Positions 58,260 through 64,000 of a stretch of DNA of 64,000 nucleotides are shown here, piece after piece; within the stretch, counting starts at the first letter, position 1, and the number at the start of each line of letters is the position of its first letter. The notes under the pieces were generated by a model, which was not told where the DNA came from, did not search any database, and saw nothing but the letters and a program-made list of their open reading frames with translations. Location: contig JAUPFV010000002.1 of assembly GCA_036936605.1 (NCBI GenBank), positions 168,091,739 to 168,155,738 on the forward strand. Reading direction: 5' to 3'. The DNA is from Limnanthes douglasii subsp. nivea. Taxonomy: Eukaryota; Streptophyta; Magnoliopsida; Brassicales; Limnanthaceae. The translations under genes were made by a program, and so were the position numbers.

Positions 58260-59290
58260 ATTCCATGTATAATCAAATTTATATCTGATCGAAGGAGTAA
58301 AAAAATATACATTTACTTGTACATACTAAACTTTCTCATATATGAGAACACCATTCATGTAATATATCTCCTCATAAAGCCATAAAACCTCACATCTAGA
58401 AAATAGGATTATTAAGGTGAACGGCCACCATTTCAAACCATACTTTAAAGCGATTGTTGACAAAAATTGGATCTCAATCACTCTCTAAACTCTAATTTAT
58501 TGATTTGATAAGTCGACCTACTGAGTTAAAACGAAATGTTAATTTGGAGGTAACCCAAGTTAAGTTTTTTTATTCCAATATTCTTATTTTTATTTTCTAA
58601 ATATTTTTAAAACATTGATAAATAACATTTTTGAAAACACTGTTTACATTATTGATCATTTAAAAAATAAATTTTACCCTCACTTCTAAAACAAATTAAA
58701 AAATATATTATTAGACACTCTTTTTTTCATCTTTCCATCTTTTCATTCACATATATAAGCTTTTGGTTTTTTTTTCATATCAACCCAAAAAACATTGATT
58801 AAAAAATAATGTATTTACGATAAATTACAATTGGATTTCACAAAATTTACATTAATCTATGATTTTTGGACAATAACCATGAACATACTTTTTTTAATAA
58901 AAAAATATTGTTTATGATGACGAAGGCACCTTAAGGACATATAAATATAGAAAATAAATGATATAAGTATTTTTTTTACATATTTACGTGTGACTTGTGC
59001 AATATTAATTAATTTTTCTAATAAATCTATAGGCATGACTGGATTTCAGTCTGTTTTTGTTGGATCTCACACCGTTGGATCTCGCACCTTTTTGTTAGAT
59101 CACACACCTGATTTAAGCCAAATTTATCCTTATTTTTAAGTTTTTTTAAAAACTATAAATAGAAATTATTATATCTCACGCCATTTTTTTCTTTTTCTCT
59201 CACTTACAATCAAAACCTCTCAAAATACTCATCTACCAAACTACTCTTGTTACAAATCCAACTTCATAATTTATGTGTTCTTATCCTCCA
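58260..59290. other. AT-rich stretch, no gene seen
   Basis: gttggatctcacacc and variants occur three times in a row at about 59059-59110. Otherwise there are no notable frames. Confidence 0.4.
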
Positions 59291-59297
59291 TCAATAT

Positions 59298-59513
59298 TGT
59301 TGGGAATATGGGTACCGCATACTCTGTCTCCGTATATAAGTAAGAACAATGGATCTCCACACTAGTATAATATTGTCTGCTTCCGCACGACTTTGCTTTT
59401 GGTCCACTTAAAAAAGGCCTCACACTACTTAAGATATGTTCTTACTTATATACCACTGATCATTTCCATGTTTAACCGATATGGGATATGAGACTTTGGT
59501 CGCCACCATAACA
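59298..59513. repeat. TRIM-type LTR (minus-oriented element remnant)
   Basis: It begins TGTTGGGAATATGGG and ends CCACCATAACA (216 bp). It contains cacactagtataatattgtc and ccgatatgggatatgagact, phrases typical of a short LTR widespread in dicot genomes as terminal-repeat retrotransposons in miniature. The following aatcctcatctcgaacaaag also fits their interior. The 17-mer GTATATAAGTAAGAACA at 59332-59348 is exactly inverted at 59437-59453. No partner LTR was seen, and the flanking 5-mers do not match. Confidence 0.6.
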
Positions 59514-59982
59514 AATCCTCATCTCGAACAAAGTACCACTTCAGCCTCCTCTCAAGTGACTTTAATCCGCCCACTCTAATCAGGTTAATGATAAAATAAT
59601 CACATAACTCTTCTTATAAATAAAACCATAACTCTCTTTATCTTTTGTGTTTTTATTATTAGGATTATGCACTCGAAGCTGAAACTTTTTATCCTATCCT
59701 TATGGGTTTTCTTCACAAAGTTTTTAATGAGGCAATTGTTTCACTTCACAATTGCCCATTTATTAAAATAAAATTACAAGGCCCTTCTAGAAAAATAGCC
59801 ACCACCTCATTGGAGGAGAGAAAAAAAATATGTGATTTCAAATTTTATCACTAATACTTTATATTTTCAATATTCATGCACTTTGTTTCCAAGAACAACC
59901 TTAATTGTGTTCAAGGCTTGTTGTTTCTCTTATAAAAACTATGTACTCGGTTTCTAAATATTAGACTATCTTTTATGGGCAA

Positions 59983-60650
59983 GGCTAAATTGAGACCCCA
60001 TTTGGCTATAATGAGACCCCGAAAAAGACCCATTTACCCCTGATATAAAAGCTATATTTTCAGCCCAAAAGCCTATTTTCTCTCTTCTCTCTAGCAAAAG
60101 CTCTCAAAATCCCGAAAAAGGCAAGATTTCTCAAATCCGACATTACAAACACGTTAAGGTACGAATCCTTTACCTATTCATGTAATTTTTAAGCAATTTA
60201 CTTTAGTATTTTTAGTGATATTTAGAGTTTAGGGTTCTGCCTCAAAAGTCCGATTTTCATGTATATGTTGTTGTTTTTTTGAAAAAATAGTTGTAGATTC
60301 GTGTTAGTCGATGCATTAGGAACGTTTTGGTACCATTTTTGTCGAATTTGGATTGTGTTTGTGGGTTTTGGGTTCGATTTCCGATCTAGGGTTTGGGGGC
60401 TGCTGGAAGTGCAAAATCGCGAAGAAGCACCTCGCAACCCGTGCAAAATCGCGAGGTGCTTGTTCGCGATTTTGCACTTCCAGAAGTGGTGAAATTGCGA
60501 GCAGTTTGTTCATAATTTTGGTGAAATAGCAAGCTCCGTGTTCGCAATTTCACAAAAACAGAAGATGCCCAATTTTGGTTGTTTTGTCAAATTATGATGT
60601 TTTTATTCCCAAATTTATTAATGATTTTATTTTTGTTGTATTTTAGCATG
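59983..60650 (+). promoter_or_regulatory. probable promoter and leader of the PMD pseudogene
   Basis: Two direct copies of ggcta(a/t)a(t/a)tgagacccc lie at 59986 and 60005. They are followed by a TATA candidate (GATATAAAAGC, about 60042-60052) and a CT-rich leader (60078-60100). The leader contains the hairpin listed separately. The repeat pair might instead be part of a transposon end. Confidence 0.45.
60403..60483. repeat. 33-bp inverted repeat in the PMD leader
   Basis: The arms 60403-60435 (ctggaagtgcaaaatcgcga...) and 60451-60483 are reverse complements with one mismatch, with a 15-bp spacer that itself repeats gtgcaaaatc. Parts of the arms recur loosely downstream (gaaattgcgagcagtttgtt, gttcgcaatttcac, 60490-60553). 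Confidence 0.9.
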
Positions 60651-62466
60651 CCTCGCACACATCATACACTTGTTCGACATTCAGGCTCGAGTAGTGATAG
60701 CGAGCAGGAGGAGGTTGTGTCACGGTCACGGTCTGTAAGGCGTAGGCCTAGCGCTTCGAATCCGGCCCCTACTATATCCCATGCGTTTGGGACGTTGGAT
60801 TAGCAATTTCGGAAGGTGAATCCGTATGTGTTTGCTCTATATCTAGACTACGCACAGCACGAGGCATACAACATCTTTGGAGGAGAGGTAAGTAATGATT
60901 GGTTTAAAGTACGACGTATGGTCTTTTGTATTATTTCTAAGTTATTGATCTTTTTTGTAGGCTCGTCGGCCGTCGCGGTGCTACTCTATGTACGGTACCC
61001 ACCGTGCATGGGATCTTGTTGGGCAGAGCAGGGCCAGACAGCAGGTTATGATGTCTTGCTTCGGTCCCCTCACCGATGTCTTGGAGCGTTGGAGTACCAA
61101 CGTACACCTGGTATATGTTTTTCTTGAGAGGTGGCATTCAGAGACCAACAACTTTCACTTTTGTTTCGGTGAGATGACGGTGACGTTAGACGACGTCCAC
61201 GTTATTACTGGTCTCCCAGTGACAGGTGATGATTTTATTCTTCAGACATTTCCTAGTAATGGACAGTGTTTGACATGGTATTCTAGGGCATTAGGTATAC
61301 CTGAGGATGCACTAAGGACTGAGTTAGGGTAGTAACAGAGGGGGTAATGCTAGATCTATTCGTTTACAGTTTTTATGTGAGCAGTACATGCAGCCCTATT
61401 TTACGGATGATACCATGTCTGATAGTATTGTAGAGTGTGTCACTAGGGGTTATCTGCTGCACATTCTGGGTTGTTGTGTTTTGGTGAACAAGACGGGGAA
61501 CAGTATATATCGTTAGATTACTTGCAGTTTGTAGAGCATTATAGGGTGTCCATTAGATATAACTGAGGCCAGCATATACTAGCTCAGGTGTACCACCATC
61601 TAGGAAAGTCGTCGCTGCACTCGAATTTAGGGATTGCAGATTTTATTGCCTTGTTGGAGACGTGGATATACAATCACTCCCCCCCCCCTCCTATTTGACT
61701 ACGGTAAACACTTTATACGAGTCTTCTATGCCGACTATATGCCGATATGTACCAACACCGTTTCGTGCGGATGATGAGACTCGTATCAACGTTCGACAGA
61801 TACTGGTTTCTTTGACGGAGAACAATGTGAGTTACGATGATTTGTTACATTTCTTTCCATATCGTTAATTTATTATTACTTATAGTTTTTTTAAACATTA
61901 TTAACTTACATATTTCAGGTTTGGTTCATGCCTTACTGCACGAAGCGTGATCATTTCCCTTTCCAAGGTGTGGCTTGGATTGACCATACGCTGAAGGCGT
62001 TCGACATAGTTGAGGCGTACTATCCACTTCGGGTGGCTCGACAGCTAGGGCACATTCAAGACATACCACCGATGTTGCGGGCTGTTTTACCAGCAGATAG
62101 GAGGAGGCGTGTCAACACATGCTTTTTGTGGGATGAGGCCACATGGGTAGGCTGGCAGTCACACGTTATTGACGCGAGGATACGTGGTGACACATATGTT
62201 ATAGGCGGTCATGTCACGACCTCTTTGTACGATGTATAGAGCTATGACCATCTATGGTACATTCTACTTGATCCTAGTGTACTTAGTCCATCTGCGTCAC
62301 ATGTTCCAGAGACCCCGAGTGCGATGACATATCAGGCACGACTGTATGACATTTGCGATCGTGTGATTGATTGATATTCTAGAGCGGACGAGATGAGTAT
62401 GGAGGAGATGCGTCGGGAGATGCACGAGTGTTCGCTTTTGGCACATGAGTACCGCCATGTCGATTG
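60651..62466 (+). pseudogene. plant mobile domain (PMD, MAIN-like) gene, broken
   Basis: The ATG at 60651 opens MPRTHHTLVRHSGSSSDSEQ. After a TAG (60801) the same frame continues FRKVNPYVFALYLDYAQHEA. A GT-AG intron runs 60888-60960, then ARRPSRCYSMYGTHRAWDLV leads to the PMD core VFLERWHSETNNFHFCFGEM and TVTLDDVHVITGLPVTGDDF. A frameshift near 61331 is followed by RLQFLCEQYMQPYF and RGYLLHILGCCVLVNKTGNS; another shift and a TGA lie near 61515 and 61567. A second intron ends at about 61919 (TTTCAG), then MPYCTKRDHFPFQGVAWIDH and DRRRRVNTCFLWDEATWVGW, with stops at 62238 and 62373. Family knowledge: PMD proteins occur both as host genes (MAIN, MAIL1) and inside transposons. This one is dead. 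The order and spacing fit the transposon-borne type. Confidence 0.82.
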
Positions 62467-62510
62467 ACTGCATTTGTATTATATGACTACCAGGATTTTA
62501 TGTTTGGTAC

Positions 62511-62680
62511 TACCTTTTGTTTTACTTCAGTTGTTGCTTTCGTTGATATGATTGTATGGAATTGCTTGTGTTGCTTCAGTTATTGCTTTTGTTTGGATGT
62601 TTACCTTTTGTTTTACTTAAGTTGTTGCTTTCGTTGATATGATTTTAGGGAGTTGCTTTTGTTTGGATGTGTATCTTAAA
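62511..62680. repeat. about 91-bp direct duplication downstream of the PMD relic
   Basis: ccttttgttttacttcagtt and the following gttgctttcgttgatatgat at 62512 recur at 62603 with few changes; gttgcttttgtttggatgt ends both. T-rich, in the presumed 3' untranslated region. Confidence 0.75.
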
Positions 62681-62843
62681 AACAATAACACTTAAAACAA
62701 TAACACTTAAACTTCTTAATATGCCGATTCCATTAAAACATTACACTTTAATCAAAAGCATTGCATAATTAGAAATACATAAGCAAATAACTTAAAACAA
62801 ACGATAGATAAGCTAACCCTGAGTTAGCATTGCACACTTAGTT

Positions 62844-63289
62844 TTATGGAGTCGGATAGTTCATTCCATACTCAAAGCGTTTCTCGAACGAATATTCATC
62901 TTCATTACTACTTCCTTCGGGAGTTGAGTACGTTTCAACAACGATGGCTATTGCGTCAGCTATTTCTTGCTCCATTCGTTGTATCGCATGTGACACCATC
63001 TCCTGCGTAATTATACTTTGCAATCCCATGTTGAATACATTTCGGACTTTGCTTCGGACTTTGTAAGCTAGCGACTCAATATGTATAGTAACTGTTTAAG
63101 ATAAGCTAACCTATCGAACACTTCTTCGCGTCCGCGTGGTCGGGGCATCAAACATCTTGTGCAGGATGCCTCCCTACCGTGGTTGAAGAACATTCTGCAC
63201 AAAACTGAATCGATGAAACCAGGAATCTCCTCTTGCATCGTACCTCTCACGAAGTCAAATGCGTTTAGGAGGCTTGCATCTTCGTGCAC
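62844..63289 (-). CDS. unidentified two-exon ORF or relic
   Basis: 63289-63068 reads MHEDASLLNAFDFVRGTMQE, EEIPGFIDSVLCRMFFNHGR and CTRCLMPRPRGREEVFDR, with possible Cys pairs. 63029-62844 reads EMVSHAIQRMEQEIADAIAI and ends EYSFEKRFEYGMNYPTP. A GT donor (GATAG/GTTAGC, about 63117) and an AG acceptor (TACGCAG/GAG, about 63002) would join them, removing a stop. The composition and amphipathic pattern look like real protein. I do not recognise the family. It runs tail-to-tail with the PMD relic and might be a partner ORF of the same element or an independent gene. Confidence 0.35.
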
Positions 63290-63611
63290 GTTCCAGCCTG
63301 AATCACCTATTGTTATAACTTAAATGTTTAGTTTCATAGTCAGATTCTAGTATTTATAGACTCGAAGTCGGTGGTTCAATTCTAAAATCGTTTACGGGGA
63401 AATATTGTTTTTGTTCCCGCGTAAATCTCTTTTAGGCGGGAAACCTTCACTCCATTCCCTCCATAAAAAATGCAGTATTATAATATTTGGACGATTATTA
63501 TATGTTTTGTTGTTTTTATGTTTTCTTGTTATTATGTTTTTATGTTTGTACCTTGTGTTGTTTTTATGAATAACAACATTAAAGTGCGGAAACTAATTTT
63601 TTTTATAAACT

Positions 63612-63795
63612 CAATCATATGCTCAAACATGAACGGAATCAGAAACTCAAACATAAACTCGAACATGAACGGAATCATAAACTCAAACATAAACTCGAAC
63701 ATAAATGGAATCAGAAACTCAAACATAAACTCAAACATAAACGGAATCAGAAACTCAAACATAAACGGAATCAGAAACTCAAACATAAAATAAAA
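63612..63795. repeat. minisatellite built from 12- and 24-bp units
   Basis: Units aaactcaa(a/t)cat (12 bp) and aaacggaatcag (12 bp) alternate, giving 24- and 36-bp higher-order steps, for about fifteen units; edges decay at 63800-63830. Because the unit is a multiple of three without stops, several frames on both strands stay open (for example N-S-N-I-N and K-H-K-L-E patterns). These are repeat artefacts, not supported genes. Confidence 0.92.
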
Positions 63796-63837
63796 CACAC
63801 GCTAAAACATAGTCTGGAACATGAACTTTAACATAAA

Positions 63838-64000
63838 GCCAAATCGGAGTTTATCTATCAGGCCAGTTCTATTTCATCAACTTCCTTTATTCTTTCGCAT
63901 CCTGCTAGTCACGCATTTTCTCTAGCCAGATGTCGATAATGTCAGTGCGGACCAAATCCAGCTGGTCCTGTGTTATGTAATCTGTGCCTTTACATTTGAA
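63838..64000 (-). CDS. possible coding end running off the window
   Basis: Reading leftwards from the last base, the minus strand gives FKCKGTDYITQDQLDLVRTD and IIDIWLEKMRD before a stop at about 63907. The composition is protein-like. The family is not recognised and the start is outside the window. It may belong with the ORF at 62844-63289 on the same strand. Confidence 0.3.

Noticed and set aside
63612..63795. CRISPR-like array
   Set aside because: The units are contiguous variants without unique spacers, and the surrounding DNA is plant nuclear.
63470..63831. Three overlapping open frames on both strands
   Set aside because: All arise from the 12/24-bp minisatellite, whose unit length is a multiple of three.

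Overview
The window is plant nuclear DNA, most likely from a dicot. It is AT-rich, crowded with LTR retrotransposons, a plant LINE, a tRNA-derived SINE and DNA-transposon relics, and carries one apparently intact host gene with short GT-AG introns. No bacterial, organellar or viral gene organisation is visible. All assignments come from reading the sequence; no database search was run.

Layout. 1-3799: left-truncated Ty1/copia element on the minus strand, ending in a tRNA-iMet primer site and one LTR. 3800-4827: intergenic DNA with a possible leftover divergent 5' leader. 4828-8295: five-exon DUF810/UNC13-like (PATROL1 family) gene, about 1002 codons, plus strand. 8296-9706: no gene seen. 9707-16566: decayed Ty3/gypsy element of Tat type, plus strand, followed by an antisense coiled-coil ORF. 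17709-20353: a broken spliced ORF (copy A). 20753-23618: 5' half of another gypsy element. 24290-24446: a 52-bp unit present three times, once inverted. 25127-26059: non-autonomous hAT element with a perfect 8-bp target duplication. 27945-32680: minus-strand Tat remnant carrying copy B of the spliced ORF in antisense. 33115-34195: copia and TRIM-like fragments. 36960-38130 plus 47520-51170: one minus-strand LINE, split by a 9.4-kb Tat-type gypsy element (38131-47519). 52019-52190: SINE with a 13-bp target duplication. 52954-57898: complete but inactive copia element, minus strand. 58030-58250: small gypsy relic. 59298-59513: TRIM-type LTR. 59983-62466: plant mobile domain (MAIN-like) pseudogene, followed by unidentified minus-strand exons and a minisatellite.

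Most interesting system. Several gypsy elements here carry an extra gene in antisense between pol and the 3' LTR. Copies A and B are paralogous. They share a TATA-box block, an intron position, a gypsy-type transposon-like domain, a coiled-coil tail and even the same in-frame TAG. Copy B still sits in its host, with minus-strand integrase on one side and an LTR on the other. The elements at 9707 and 38131 carry different antisense coiled-coil ORFs in the same place. Antisense extra ORFs are known for Tat-lineage elements (Grande, Retand); the paired promoter, intron and stop are the part worth following up.
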